Under the pieces are notes generated by a model. The model worked only from the letters and a program-made list of their open reading frames with translations. It did no database searches and was not told the DNA's origin. From positions 1,178,001 through 1,242,000 of the forward strand of contig OX467090.1 of NCBI GenBank assembly GCA_950106755.1: a stretch of DNA of 64,000 nucleotides, written 5' to 3'. How positions within the stretch are numbered: position 1 is the first letter of the stretch; the number at the start of each line of letters is the position of its first letter. Of this stretch, positions 42,811 to 58,300 are shown piece after piece. The stretch comes from Climacium dendroides. Taxonomy: Eukaryota > Streptophyta > Bryopsida > Hypnales > Climaciaceae. Both the position numbers and the translations under genes were made by a program.

Positions 42811-45800
42811 ACCTAGGAAAATCACTATTGTTTTTTGGAAAGCTACATGATTTAAAAACTAGGGTCCATTTAATTCAAATGGGGAAATTTCTATTTAATA
42901 TGTAGGACTACGATAGGGTTTATGAAATGCTACGTATTCTAATATTTAAAAATTAAGTTATGTAAAAACATCATGCAATAGAAATTTTTATTAATAAATT
43001 AGCCTTGACAAATAGGAGCTATGCAAAATTTTCATAGTGTAATTAGTACGAATGTGGACAACTAATTTCATATGAATGATAAAATGGACATAGTCAAGAA
43101 AATCTACAACTAAGGGTGGTTGACTAAAATTGTGCCATAGTAGTAATAGTGCATATATCAAAAAATTAATTGTAAATGTAAGACATCAATCCAAAGTGGC
43201 AAAAATTGTCACATTGCATGAATAGAGAGGTTTACCTTATTGGGTTCAACAGATTGAAAATTGTACAACATGAGGATAAAATTTATAGTCCATTTAACTC
43301 CAATCTTTGAAGTCATATGTGTGAATTACACTCATATTGGATGAGATGTTCATGGAATAGTTTCACTAGGGATTCTAAAGTATTCAATGTTAATATCCCC
43401 TAAAGGTTAGAGGGTGTTTTGGAGAGGAAAAATTCAAAACTACCAATTTTGGATGAATTGTCTAAAATAAAAAATCATTTAAAAAAATTTAATAATAAAA
43501 AAGTGTATTATATAGTTAAGAAAATGTGTGAAAAAAATTCAGCCTAGTTGACAAAGTGGATTGAAAGATTATAATGTTTGAAGTGAGAAAAAATTGTTTT
43601 TTCATTCTTGTAAACAAGGGTCAAAAATGCTTCAAGCCCTCTTAGAGTAAAATTTTTGGTCTACACAAAAATGAGGATTTAAAAACTATGATTCTAGGTT
43701 TACTCATGAAAGAATTTGGAAGCACATATGAGGTCTAGCTTACTCTAAATCAACCTACAATGCAAGGAGGTTAAGTGCATTGACAATATACTAATCATTT
43801 TTTGATAATTTGTTGTGCAATGAGGAATTTAAAAAAAAAATTTAATACAAATGGAAACAAATTAGAGACAAACATCTGGAATATATGGGAAAAATCTCAA
43901 GAACTTTGACTTCACATATTTCAAGATAATAGGGCTTGAGGTTAGAAGAAAAGGAAAAAAAATTTATACCACCCCAACATAGTTAAATAAAATTTGACTC
44001 ATCTTAGAATGTGATTTGAGAACTAAATTTTTTTGACAACTAGTACATGCCATATTTTATTAGTTATATAAATGTGAAATTTCAATAGTTGATGAGAGTT
44101 TTTGCAAAAGATGCTCCAAAGATGCCCAAATTACAAGGATTGCCAAAAAAGTTTATGGTGGAAAAAAATTATATTCCCACAAGGGGGTACATGTTCACAC
44201 CTTTTGTCAAAATTTCATGAACATCTAACCAATATGCATATATCTTATATTACAAGGAGTAATCTTCCTAGGTTTTAAGAGGTGTTCAATTCATTCACAA
44301 CATGCATGGAAACCAAATAAATTAATTTTCCGTATTTAATAGAGCCAATTGGAAAGAATTAAAAGAAGTTGTATTTATTTATTCCAAAAAAATAGAGATC
44401 CAAGTTGTAAATTTTTGTAAGGCTTAAAATTGATCACCATATTTTATTTTGCAACTGGTAAGCTCATTTACAACATGGATGAAAAATAAATTAAAGCTAT
44501 TGATGTATCTTATTGAGCTTAATGCAAATCATTAAATGGTCTTGTACCAATGTTTGTTGATCATAATTTTGGACTTACCTTGATGATATATAGGGCGTGT
44601 TGTATATCAATAAAATAATATTGTCTAAATATGTAAATTACGCCATAGAATTGCTCAAGTATAATAACTCTTTGAAATTTCTCCTTAAAATACACTTGTA
44701 GAATAATATGAATGTATAAAGTTGCTGGTAACCTTTGCATCACATATATTCTAAAATCATATTATATTTGATTAGGATGTCTTTCCAAGCATCTTATTGA
44801 ATATATACAGTTGGAAATCTTGTGACTAAGATGAGCCGTATGGAATTCATACGATCTTTCTTTGAAAAAGAGCTCAGAATAGATGGCCATTGAAATCAAC
44901 ATTTGATGGTTGAATGAGAGTTTGTTCTTGAGTGCCCTCTCCAATCGCATGCTAAAAAGATAGATAAAGTTTGATCACAATCTTTAGATTTCAATTACAA
45001 AAAAATAGTTGTTGGACATATTTGCAAAATTGAGATAGATGAAATGGTTTGATGGCATGGTGTAACTAACCTTGTTTTCATATCATAAAATATTTCTCCA
45101 CAACCAAGGATCTTAACAAGTACTTTTTAAGGCCCTAGAAGCCTTGATCAATCATGTGCATATATTTTTGGGAGAATTGCAACAATGACTTATACAGTTT
45201 CAACAAGAGGTTGAATGAAGAAAACTTAGTGGTTCAATAGTAAAAAAATTAAAAAAGACAATTTAGATTGAGACTAGAAGCAAGGTTATAATCAAGTAGG
45301 CAAAGCTTAATTTGGAGCAAGTCTACTATTTACCAAAATCTGCTTTTGAAGGTAGTATCAAATGTCAAGGCAATTGTTTTTGAAGACTATCAAGGATGTA
45401 TTTCAACAAAAACCAAACACAATAGGCAAACTAGGTATTTCTAGCATAATGAAGTGCATTGTAGCTATAAAACAATTGGATTATGAATTCTCAATAAACG
45501 CATGTGATGAATATGTAGTATTGGTGGAGAATACAACAATGGAATCATTAAAAATATTTTTGTAGGCAATACAACAAATTTACAAAAATTAATATTTGTG
45601 CAAACCAACTCATGAAGATGTAATGAAACAAATGGAAGTAAAATCAAAAGAGAAGTTGGCTAGGTATGAATCACTTAATTGAATCACTTGATTGCCTGCA
45701 TCTTGATTGGAAGAATTGTCCCATAGTATGGCATGGTCAATTCATTTGACAAAGATGGTAATTACTCAACCATTCTAGAAGCTATATATGATCAATCATT

Positions 45801-48800
45801 GTAGGTTTAGTACACTTTTTTTGGTATATCAAGAACCTATAATGATGTAAATGTTTTAGATAGTAGCCCATTCGTGCATAATTATCTCAAAAATCAAGTT
45901 CATGATCTTAGCTTTGAGATAAATAATAATCATTATATATGATATTATTTGAAAGGAGGTCTTACTTGTAATATTGTTGTTTTGGTGGATTGTTTCCCAA
46001 CCCAAGATATAATAACAATAAAGAGGGCATGATATTGTGCCTATTTAGATAATAGTTAATACTTCAACAAGTACATTTTCTATTAATAAATTTTGCAAGT
46101 AAAGACTTAGTACTCAAAAGGAGAAAAGAAGATTTTGTAGTTAATTAGGTGCATGATTATTTTGTACATCATACCAACAAACTTAATTAAACAAATATAT
46201 ACATGTCCTAGTTTGTGACTTGAAATTAGTTAGATCTTTGGGAAGATGTATGTCAGAATATTTGGCTATATAAATATTGCCAATTAAACAAAATTGATGT
46301 TATCTTCAATCTTTGGAAGTTGTTGCCAGCAACTCCTACCTATGATTTCAATATCCATGTATGTTCACGTTCAATTCATGAGACTTGTTAGTCTATCAAT
46401 AATGGGGACAAACTTAAAGATGGCTTCACGACTCATGGGATTCTATTGCTTGTAGAAGTGCATTAATGGCTTTGGAGATTGATATAGGAACAAATCTCAA
46501 TTGTATATAGTATTAAATCTCAATCAACCAAAGCAGCTGTAAGTTTTCAAATATGGAATCTAGGTTTGAGACTTTATGATTGTCCATTTACTTTATTGAA
46601 TTATTGGCTACAATGGGAGACAACACATGATACTCATCAAGAGAAAATTCAAAACTTACCTTTGTTTTTTACAATGCAAATATTTCTAATCTTGTTCTGG
46701 TATCCTATTTTTTATCCTCCACTTTTTTGTTGACTATCTTGATGATAGCTCTCACTTTTTTCTTTTTTCTAAAAGTAACAAGATGGAATGGAACCTCGGA
46801 TGGAACCCAATAGCCTTCAATTGTCTTCTAATATACTATTTGAGATTGTACAATGCACCAATTGACCAAAGATTGTACATTTATCCTTCGTCTAAAGTTT
46901 TATAAATTTGAATTGGCCAAGATGTCCAAGTTGTATTGCCATTTTTATGTTGTGATTTTCTCTTAAGTATTGTTAGTCATTGTTGTGGGTTTTTGTTTAC
47001 CTAATTGCAATCTTATTGGTGTAGGTAGTGTGAATTTTAGTACTTTTTAGTGTTTGGATGAGTGGTCTTTAAGATGAAATGTTTAGTAATTAGCTTGTGG
47101 ACTTTAGCAAGTAGTGGAATTAGCTTATGGTCATGCAAGTATTGTTCCTCCATGATCCCTATAGTGTGAATTCTATAGGATATTGTTGCAGTTGTCCTAT
47201 TACAAAACTCCCTAATCAAAGCTCATGGCTAGAGGTACTTTGGAGAGGTGAACTTGTTGCATTGCTAATTAGTTGATTGCTAGAGAATTTTAGGATTCAT
47301 TGTAGAACCAATCCATCTCAGTCAATTGAAACTAATTGTACATCTAGCTGTTACAATTGGAAGCGCTTCATGAATGAAATCAATGTGGCAGATTAGATCT
47401 ACGGGTAGTTTAATCCATTTAGGATCTGGTAATCTAGTCAAATATATGTGTCATTAGAGGTATCTATGTTGCCACTTGCTAGTCAGAGCAAATCTCAATG
47501 AACATCAATAAAAAAAATTAAAATTTTATTTCATTACCTTCCTATATGAAGGTGAGCATTACTTTGGTGCACTTTGTCTAAACAGACTTTCTAATGATGT
47601 GCAACTCTTCTATGATTTACATCAATTTCTAGATTTTGGTGGACCAAGGTTTTGATGTCAATTCACTTTAATGAATGTGCAAAATCTATGGATACATGAA
47701 GAATTTTCTCAAATTTTCCATTAATTTCTCTAATTTCTAATAGACATCCACATATTCCTTCCACTACTCTTCCATTATAAACTTGAGCTATAAAATTTAC
47801 ATAAAGTTATATTTTTTAAGAAAGATAAAAACTTTTTTAGAGTCTTTATTATGAAAGAACATGATTTTTATAGAAGTTTATAGAAGTTTATAGAAGTTTA
47901 TAGAAGTGATTTTTATAGAAGTTCTTTGAGCTACTCAGGTTGCCCACCAAGCAATGAAAATGACATATCATGCTATAACTTTCTAACCATGTAGTCAAAA
48001 GTTATGAAAATTGTTGGGCCTTGAAGCTACTCCTTGGGTACATGTTGCTTGAAAATATCAGCAAAAAAAATTAAAAATTTGTTCATAGTGAGCTGCCCAA
48101 AATTGCTATGTTGCCAAAAAACACAACTTTTACCTTTAGGGATTAATATATATCTATCCTTTGTTTAATCTTTTAGCAATAAAGAAATAGATGTAAAGAA
48201 TTTTGTATAAAATACAAGAAAGGCAATCACCTTCATGAACTAGTAGATACTTATTGGGTTTTTTAAAAATAGATGAGAATTTCTTTCCTCCCACCTTTTA
48301 TGACTAAAGAAGATTGTACAAGTTCTTACAAATTTTGAAGAAAATGAGCTTATTTACTAAATAAGTCATCATGCTATAATTGTTTCATTTATGAGGGATT
48401 AAAACAATGGTGACAATTGAACGTATATTAATTTTTTTTGTTAGTTTAAAATATCTCGCCTTTTGAATGACCTACTGAACTCAATGGAGGGGCTATTGTT
48501 GTGAAAAAGGCTATTCATCTTTGCTTAATAGCTATAAACAATTATTTAGCAGATTGAACACTCAAGTTTTATTTTGGTCTATAGCAATTTGAAAGCCATG
48601 GAGGGAATACTATGGTTTTTGGTATTTGATTCACAAGTTGCCTATATTGAAGTCATTGTTTTGATTTTACCTGGATTATAGAATAGTCTTTGGACTCTAG
48701 TAAAATATGGCAACGTCTTTACGACGATCGACATGCAAATATCTTGATAGGATTGTAGATATAGTATTAGTATGGAATTTGTTTCTATGTTTGTTTTTAC

Positions 48801-49675
48801 TCTTCGTAAAGGCTATGATATGCATTTGTGGACTATAGACAGTAGATACTTGTTGTACCTCACTAACTTCATATCGATTTTGTGTATGGATTTTGGGATG
48901 GGCACAATTGAAGTCCACAACCTCTTGGAGTTTTTCAAAATCTTCAATTTTTCATACTCTTTGGATATGGGACATTTTATATGGTTAAATCCTTCTACTG
49001 AGAATGGATTAAACTAAAGATGACTTGATTTTGCAAACTTAGGACATTTTTTGGATAGATTGAGTATACTTGGAATGTGTTTGACAAACATATATTTGTA
49101 TGTATTGCAACACTTTTTACATTTGCTAAGGACTTGCACTAGTCTTAGACTTGCTTTATACATTTCATTTCTAGATTTCAAAAAATGACATTAAAACAAG
49201 GTGGACTTTGATCTAGCATGTGCTAAGATGTAAACTCTACAAGAATTGGCAAAATCAAGTTAATGTCCACTTTAGGGATGTTCTAAAAAACACTTTTATA
49301 AATGCATTTTTTGCATAGTAGTTCAGCTAATATATAAGTGTCTTGAAATAAATATTTTAAAATTATATTTATATATTCTAAATTGTATCCTATATTTCCT
49401 AAGTCCTATTTGCTATCTTGAATATCCTATTCACTATCTTTAGAAAATCATGCCTATTGTTCAAACAAAAAAAGAACAATTGAATTATTCAAGTGAAGAT
49501 TTGGATGACTAGACTTTTTCAATGTTTTTTTGTTGTTTCTCAAGCCTCGGTAAGAGCTAGTAATCAAACTTGTAACCAATTTGATCAAGGATTAATCCCT
49601 CACTGCCCACAATCAAACCGGAGCTTTTTGACGCTAATGCTAAAAGCTTCAAAATGTGGGAGATTATAAAGGAAT
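42811..49675. other. AT-rich gene-poor stretch
   Basis: Nearly 7 kb without a supported gene. Notable small items: a repeat relative at 44275-44480, a 67-codon frame at 45362-45565 without recognisable domain, and a 10-bp direct repeat TTTATAGAAG, four units, at 47867-47907. It may be old decayed transposon DNA. Confidence 0.5.
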
Positions 49676-50196
49676 TTGGCTGAAAAGGAACCACGATTTG
49701 CCTTTGACCTTGTTGCTTCTATGTGGGTATCTATCCAATTAAAGTCGTACCGGTTAGATTTCCAGGAATTACAATTTCATAGGCGGAGGAAGAAAAAAAA
49801 AGCAACTTTTTCCTGTGATGGCTGGCAGTTGGAGATTCCTTGCAAGTGGAGTATTTATTGTGCGCACCAAGAATTCCGACTATGTACTACCAAGGCACTC
49901 ATGAATCATCTTCCAAAAAATGTAGCGATTGCTACAGCAAAGAATTTGCGAGACAACTTGCAAGTCGAATTCTGAAGACTCTATCACCGGTGGCAACCGG
50001 ACGAGCATCTGCGAGACAACTTGCAAGTCGAATTCTAAAGACTCTATCACCGGTGGCGACCGGACGAGCATTTGAGAGACAACTTGCAAGTCGAATTCTA
50101 AAGACTATCACCGGTGGCGACCGGACAAGCATCGAAATTGTGATTGGAGATGATGGTCATAACAATTACCATCTTGAAATGCAGGAGTGCAGATAG
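49676..50196 (+). other. Short open frames containing a 63-bp in-phase minisatellite
   Basis: Two overlapping frames (49676-49975 and 49840-50196) cover a 63-bp tandem repeat (49948, 50011, 50074 to 50133; GCGAGACAACTTGCAAGTCG ... CACCGGTGGC). The period is 21 codons, giving repeats like RQLASRILKTLSPVATGRA. There is no domain, no splice evidence and no clear start, so whether it is expressed is unknown. Confidence 0.3.
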
Positions 50197-52365
50197 ACCT
50201 TATTGTCCACCAAAACAGTACAACCAACTTTACAATTTCAATGAAAGTTGTGCAATGTCTCAGCATGTGATGTGCTACGGAAATTTTTCTATGATGGCCG
50301 AAGCTCAATGGCTGAAGACCGGCAAACACCAGTGACAATCGCCCAACTGCCATGTCTTGTTTTAGAACTCCATCGAATCAAAGAGCTTCCGGAATAAATT
50401 TGTTTACGTGAATGCATTGCAATCTTCTCACTCCAAATCCCACCTAAACTCTAATCCATGGCGTGGAAGTCGCTGAACTGTTTCCTCACTCTGAGAGACA
50501 TGGACTACATTTGACAAATTCTCGCTGGACACTTTTGGTTCTACTAGGCCGTGAGGGGTTAAAGATCAATTCAATGTTTCCTATATTCCAAAGCAAAGTC
50601 AAGAAATCTCTATAGAATAAGTGGTCTGAAATCAAACATGATACCAAGAAGTTCATGAGATGTTTGAATGAAGTCAAGAGATTGAAGAAGTTGGGTACGA
50701 ATGTAGATGAATAAGTGTTGGCATTGAGTATGTATACAAGCAATGATCCAAAAGGTGTTGAACTCAAATATCAGCATTGTTGGAAAATATTGAAAGATGC
50801 ACTGGAGTTGGCACTTGAAGGCCGACCAAGACTAGCAAAAGTGTAGAGATCACAGAACATAGTGATGGGAAAAGATCCCATCAACATTCTACTAAACACT
50901 GGTAAAGCTTCAACTTCAATACCTGCTCTTGATGATTTAATTGTAGGTATTGATAGACTGGTTGGATCGAAGACAACAAAAATAGCAATGCAAGCTACCA
51001 AGCTGAAGCTTTATTGACTGAAGATATGAGTCATAATTTGAAAGCCACTGCAGGTTTGTCAAAATTTATGGATGCTCGGACGAAAGTAATGGAGGACATA
51101 GCGACTGACGAATTATTTGACAAATTACCACTTAATAACCCACAATGGGTAGCGCACTTGGATCGACAAATTTGCAAGAACATATTTTAGTTTTAATGAC
51201 TTTCAGATACTCCCCTATTCTACTAGTAGCCACTAATTAAACAAACACAAATAAAATAAAGTGATTTCGGGTAGGAAAATGCAATAAAAAACCCACCAGT
51301 GTATATCACACAAACTCAATTAACCTGAGTAGCTTAAATCCCAGTGTTTGAGGCTGGTAATCACATTTTGCGACAAGTAGGGTACAGTAGACATTCAATG
51401 GGCAGCTTCAACGTCACATAAAAGCAATTGTAAGTTTGGCAATGACGACGGGATCTACAAGAATCCACATTATGAACTTGCCCTTTCCTTTGTGGTTGCC
51501 CTCTTTCTCCCAATTGCAAATCCATTTACACTAGCGCACACACAAAGAACACTCAGAAAAGTTCATCTCCAAGCAGTGATCCGCATAACTTCAGAAACAA
51601 GAAAACACGAGGATCAAACGTTAACTGTTATCGTGGCTACCAAATTTTGCCAACTACGGCAGTATCGTCTGTGAACACCGGTCTTCAAGAACCAAACCCA
51701 AGGACATTTTGAGAACAATGCATAGGCCCTGATAAATCAAGTACAGTTCACGCGCCACTGCAAAAATCAAAGACGAAAGGACGATTCGTCATACTACAAT
51801 GCAGCATTCGCAAGTGATGATGACAAGCTTACCGATAAAAACCACTCCAACAAGAGAGGTGTCGAGTGGACTCACCTATGACCATCACATACTTCAAAAC
51901 ACTAGTAAAAATTTGTACAGTTAGTCATCCAGCGTTCTCTTACGTTGGCCAGGACTCTCTGTGGAAGGATAAAATGTGTCAAAAAGAATTTTGGTACAAG
52001 ATGGTGGCTCACTATCCGTAGTCACTGTCACAAGGCGGCGGCTGGTCTAAAGCAACCAGTGCAGTTAAGCATACCTTCCAACTGTGATGCTAATTTTGAA
52101 TGTTCAAAAAAAATCCTAAATCTCAACCCTGTAACATACAAGCATGACGGCATCCCACCGGAAGCCCCCTTATTATTCAACCTCACACCTGGTCCTCCAA
52201 GCAGCGAGCTTCTTCCCCTTGATTTTGGGCAAAACATTTGTGGCAGTCTGCATCGGGACACGCAGGCGGAGGCCAACTTCAATGTACAAAAGGGCAACCC
52301 GTTCATCATAATCACAAATTGCCAACTGGGACAATAGCCCCTTTCCATGCATGCGGCTGCTGCTT
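50197..52365. other. Intergenic DNA and 3' UTR of the minus-strand gene
   Basis: No complete gene. A 54-codon frame at 51026-51190 and broken frames at 50.5-51.0 kb may be gene remnants. About 51900-52365 is probably the 3' untranslated region of the minus-strand gene. Confidence 0.4.
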
Positions 52366-55300
52366 TCACATCAGGTTCAACGCGTACAAGTCGTCCATGG
52401 GAACGTCCAATCCCATATTAAGGAAATCGTCGGTCTGCTGCATCGGGTCGTCCACGTCGAAGTCCAGCCAAGACCCCATGTCCGCTTGGGCCATGCTCAT
52501 TTCTTCCATGCCCGGCAGAGAGAAGGTGTCGAAAGCGCCCTCAACTCCCCCCTGCGGTTCCGGCAACCCCGGTAAACTGGGCATCGCTGCTTCGTCCCTC
52601 CTGAGACCAGAATGTCGTTCGGCTGCGACATTGACTTGAATCGAAGCCCTGTCCCCCTTGCCCGCTGGGTGGCTGTCTGCAGCCTTGGGCACCGTGCCCT
52701 GCATGGACTTCAACAACGACCCAGTCTTTTGCCTGGGTTTCGTTTTGTTCTTCCGCTCCCCTTTAGCATACCCTTGACCAGACCTTGCTGGCGCACTTCC
52801 GACCTTCTCCTTCCCGTCCCTGTCACGTTCACTTCGCTTGCCTTTGATTCCACCGAAGCCGTTCGAGTTCGAGCTCAACGTGTTCACATCGCGAGTGCTC
52901 GTGTACCCAGACACATCTTCCAGGAAGATCTCGCGCTCTTCAGCTCGTTCCTTGGCCTCCTCCTTGAGATAAGAGAAGTCTATGGATCCTGTACAATCTA
53001 AATTCATCCTTTCGGAACTTCGTTCAAGACCACCCTCTTTTGCCTCATTCAAGGCAGCAATAGGAATAGACTCCACTACACTGGGAGGAACGCAAAATAG
53101 TTTATCTCGCAAAGCAGGGTCAGTTATACAACTATGACCAGACTCAAACTCTCGAACCCTTGCCAAAACCCGTTTCGCAAAGTCAAGAGCAGCGGCCCTC
53201 GCTGCCTTGCCAGCCGCTCCCTTCGTAAATCGACCGCCCTGCAGCCCAAGGAGGAAATTCATAAGTCAATTCAAGATTGCCGGGACTTTCATTTCACAAC
53301 GAACCTCAGTTGAACTGTTACCAAATGGTTGTTACGACACTGAATTTACAGGATGGAAAGATAACAGGACTGACTCCATTTCAGATAAACATTATTATTT
53401 CAGAAGCAAGTACATCGGATATCACTGAAATCAAAGCCTGCATACAAAGCTCTCACGTGTTTTTCACAAGTGCAGCAATGTCAAGTACCGTTTTCTTTTT
53501 ATACGCCAACTCCACAAATTTGTCCATTGCAAGTTTCTCGCGAGCCCTGCAGTCAACATTTCAAATGAGAGAAGGGTATTAAAAACACCTGTTTGAATAT
53601 GACTTGGCAGAAAGAGTTGCTTTTAAAACGAGACTAAACGGGAAGTATAGCTCAGACATTAGAGATCTAAAAACATCAGACATAAGAACCGGAGCATACG
53701 AGATCTGGACAACTACCTGCAATAATGATGGAGAAAATTAAGCCATACCTTTCCTCAGTCTCACGTCTCTCTAAAACAGCACTTTGAAGCTTGCACAATC
53801 GCTCCTTATTAATCGAGACCTGCCAGTGAAACACCAATCACTAATAGGGAGGAACCAAGAACCAATAATTTGCATCACAATTCACCTTTCGTTCCCTGAT
53901 GGCATAATTCAGCGCGGACTCCTACCTTATTAGTAAGATCGTTTTGCAATCTCCTCAGCTCTTCGCTGATTTCATCCTCGTCCAGCTCATTGAGGTTCCG
54001 CTAATAGCGTTCAAAGCACTAGACAAGTTAGATTCCACTAATAACTTTTAATAGCATAAGGTGAAAGTGAACCACGTATAAAGCAAGAATCCCAAAGGGA
54101 ATAAAACAAGAATGGATGGTTGAAATACGTGGATTGCAAATCATACAATGACACATAGACTTCCGATCTCTACTTCAATCATAAATTGATCACTTACCGG
54201 TTGCAGAGGTAGCAGTCCAATGCTGCTTAATTCCAGCTGTAACCTATCATCTAAGCTCATCTTTCGGTATTGCTCTTCCCAATCCAACGAACTGATCCCA
54301 ATCTGGCTGACAGATCTTGGTTGATTATCCGTAACACAATCTTCTACGCCATTAACCCAATCCACTCTACCTAATTGATGAAAACTTTTATCCGCAATAA
54401 TAACATCTGCCAAATCCACCCCCATATGAAATAAGTCATCACCACTAAAATCATTATGATCTCAAAAAGGATGGTGCAGTCAGTCGAAAATACTTTAATC
54501 AAGACATATTGATTCAACTACAGCAGTCACAGGACCCGAAAGTTGCAAGTTTTTACTTTAATCAAACTGTATAAATACGTTCAAAACTGTTCAAAATACT
54601 CGGGCACACAACCTCATGCATCTGTAATGCCCATATTATCACAGAGTGTAAGAGAATCTTAAACTAGATACAAACCTTGATTGTCGCTCCAGAGAGGATT
54701 CCCTTGATCACCAGAAATAGGAGAGCATTCGCTGTAACCTCCATTATCTACATCCGACTCGCCTTCCGCATCTCTCCTATCATAGTCTATCTCACTATGG
54801 CTACTCGGAGGCAGCGGAGAATCTGAATCTCGGTCTATACAGGTTTCATCAGATACTATCTGACTATCATTGCCCACCCTTTCGCTGATGAGGGCAGATA
54901 GCAGCAGTTGTGACAATGGGAAAACTTTATCACGCCGTCCACTCCTTCCTCTCATGAAATGTAGTTCCGTTTCAGTCTGCTCTCGCAAGTTTTCCAAGCT
55001 CATGCCTTCATCTTTTTCTGTAACTTTCCGATCAAGACTTGTAAATTTGACAGCTGTATCCAAAGGATAGTGTATAGCTGTATTGCTATCACCCGCCCCA
55101 GCCATCTACAGGCGCAACAATGACGATCGTTTAATATGCTGAACATATCATCTGATCACACCTAACAACAATGTTGTAACAGGTAATAAATAGTCACACT
55201 GCAGCACAGACTGCATGAACATTTTACTTCGGTAAAGCATGGCAAAGTAGAAAAACTGCAACACGGATTGCAGAGGAATATGATTTTACGTCTTTGTGCA

Positions 55301-58300
55301 GAAAAGAAAGCTCATCTGGAGTCACATGAGCGAAATATGCTTCGACTTGTCTCCAATAGGAACTGGAGCAGGCAGCAGCTGCACAATTACATATCCGGCG
55401 ACGTGAAATGAGTCGAAATTGAATATTGTAGATAAAGTACAGCAAATACATTACTACATACTCCCAGAAGTCATACCACTAAAGTCGACCGCTTGCTGAA
55501 TTGCCTCCGACAAATGTTGACGGTCGTCATTTTCCTCTCCTGGACATCCCAAACTGAAGTCAGAACACAATAAACTGGACACTTGCATTTGCCGGAGCAA
55601 TGACGAAAATTCTGAACATATTCATCAAGCCAGAACGGAACTCACTCCAGCACAATCCTGAAAGCACATTAAAAGAATTTCACACCCATACCTGACAACG
55701 CAGATACATTATTGCCCAATAAACGCCTCGGTCTGCCCACAGATTTGCGATCGCTGACGACTTTCTTAGTTACTGGGCGTCCAGGTCTGCACACATACCA
55801 GGATGGGCTATAATGTTTTGTCTCCTTAACCTCATGCAAGTCATTTCAGAATCATGCACAATAATTCTCTACCAATTCCAGCAGAATATGACTCCTGCCA
55901 CAATTCCCAAACAAAAATTCCAATGCTGCAAACTGTGAACTCAAAAACTGGATTACTCTGAAAAAATTAGAAACGTAACAACATCAGAGGGAGCTCTTGA
56001 ATTCCAGAAAAAAAACTCACTACTCATCCCAGAGGAATGCTCACAACCCACACCGTCCTCTACACCTAGTACAAAACCACCTCCTTTCACCCAAACCTCG
56101 ACCATGATTTCACAACTGTCAGCAACCTACCCTGCGGGTTTTGACTCCACCGTCGCCCTGGCACTCCTTGTGGGCTTTGTATTCACTGGCGACGCTACTA
56201 CCTTCCCAGATGGCGAGCTCACCGCCACCACCCGTGGTGTCACAGACCCTCTCCCTGTCCGACCTTGCCGTCTCACCCCGACTCCACCTCCACTTTCCTC
56301 CTGTGCTAAAACCATCTCTTTCCTTGTTGGCACCACCACAGTCCCCAACTTCTGAATCATACCCGACATTTTATGCTTCCCCACCACCACCTCATTTTTA
56401 AAGCTTCTATGCAGTCTTTCCTTGTGGCCCTCCTCCATGCAGTCGTCGCTCTCAACAGGCCCCACCGAAACAAACAATCGCTCCGCCTGAGCTTTGCTTG
56501 GAGGAACACCATGCCCGCCAGACAATCGCTTTGTCACATTGGGACCCCCACTTGTAACTGGAGGATTCAATCTCGCGCCAGCAGTCACGGCTGACGCACT
56601 TCCGTCCAGCAACGGCGGATCTCCTCCACCAGTCCCGTTTGCCTCTTCCTTCGCTGGAACGAAGATACCCACCGGGGGCATCGGATTCACTCGCCTTGCA
56701 CGTGCCATCTTCTGATGTCGAGAGCTACCCCAAGAGGCAACAGGCGGGGATGATGAGCGAGAGGAAGCTGGCCTCTTCTTATTCACGGGCCCAGAGGACA
56801 CCTGCGGCTTCGGTGGAGTGATCACTGATGGCTTCTCGCGAACCTCCGTAAACGATGAAGAATGACTCATATGGCCCGTCTGATTCCCGCCTGCAACCGA
56901 ATTCGATCGCGGTGCTCTTGCACCCTTCGCCTTTGGAGTGATTCCAGGGCTTACTTGACGCCCTTCAACTCGAGAAATCGGTCTGCAAGAAGACGACCAA
57001 ACTGTATTCAAACATCTGCACTTTCAAAGAGTAAAATCTCTCGCTCAAACTTGAAGACAAGAACGTCGTCATGTAACTAGAAAAGAGTCCAGCACTCATA
57101 ACTATACAAAAATCAATTGCACGGATGTCGCCGCAAATTTCACCCGCTGCGAAAACACGTACTTGGCTCCAGGCTTGCCGTTCAAACGCTCACGCTCTGT
57201 CATATCAACCCGCTCCAACTTTCCCACAGTGTATGATGCACCCTCAAGCTCAGTTCTGCTACTACCTCGAATACTTGACCCATTAACCTGCACGCCAGAT
57301 CCCCCCTTCTGCACAGATGTTGTGCCATGCACAAGACCAGACCTGCCAGATAGCATACCAACAGCACATCCATATCATCAATACGACAACACACGGGTTC
57401 GAATTCACAGAACATTACCACCCCGCTCATGTCCATGGACAGCCCCAGAAGATGGGAGTCCAAAGTATTCCATGCCAAACATCTAGACCAAACAGCAACA
57501 ATAATACATCTGATCCAAACACCATCTCAAGTTTTGCGAACACAAGCGATCGAAAATAGCCCAATAAAAAGCTCCATCAACACATGCAATTTTGGCATGC
57601 ATGCAGGATACCCACACACCTGAAACCATGGCCTTCGCTAGGACGCGATCGACTATCACCACCGGCTCGGTGACATTGAGCATTACCCTTTTGCTCCCGA
57701 TCCCGATCCACGCAACCATTCACACTACCCATCCCGAACGCCTCTGGTTTTAAGGTGGCTGACCGTCGTCCTTTCATCTTTGCTTTCTCCCATCCTTCAC
57801 TACCTATTACAGGAGTTTTCTCCGTCAAGTCCACTGCAGAGCTCAGGATGCCACTTGGCCTGGTAGTGTCCCGTTCTCTTTCTTGAACCCCAGAAGGTCG
57901 CTGCACAATCCAATTGATTGCCCTACCCTCGGGCTGGGAAATAAACCCAGAGGACATTGTAAGACACTGTCAAATAGAGACGCACCATCCACCCCAACAC
58001 TCAAACAACCTCTCGAACATCAGATCAAATCCAAGCACTAATCAAATGCAGAATCTGTCATAGGTACATATAGCCGTACAACCCAGAGCTGAATTAAACG
58101 AGTGCTCCAACAATACAAGCAGTCAGCATTCCCGTCGTAAACAGCGTAGACCCTAGACCCCTTCTACAAATGTACAACTAAAGAGAAGCGCCATAAAATA
58201 TTCCAAACCCAAATGATGCTTCTTATAAACACACACAGAATTCCGGCATATGAGAATATTTAAGTTCCGCCATCAAACTTCATCCAACCTGCGCCTGCAC

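Noticed and set aside
51026..51190. 54-codon plus-strand ORF as a gene
   Set aside because: Short, no domain, no splice context; listed only as a possible remnant.
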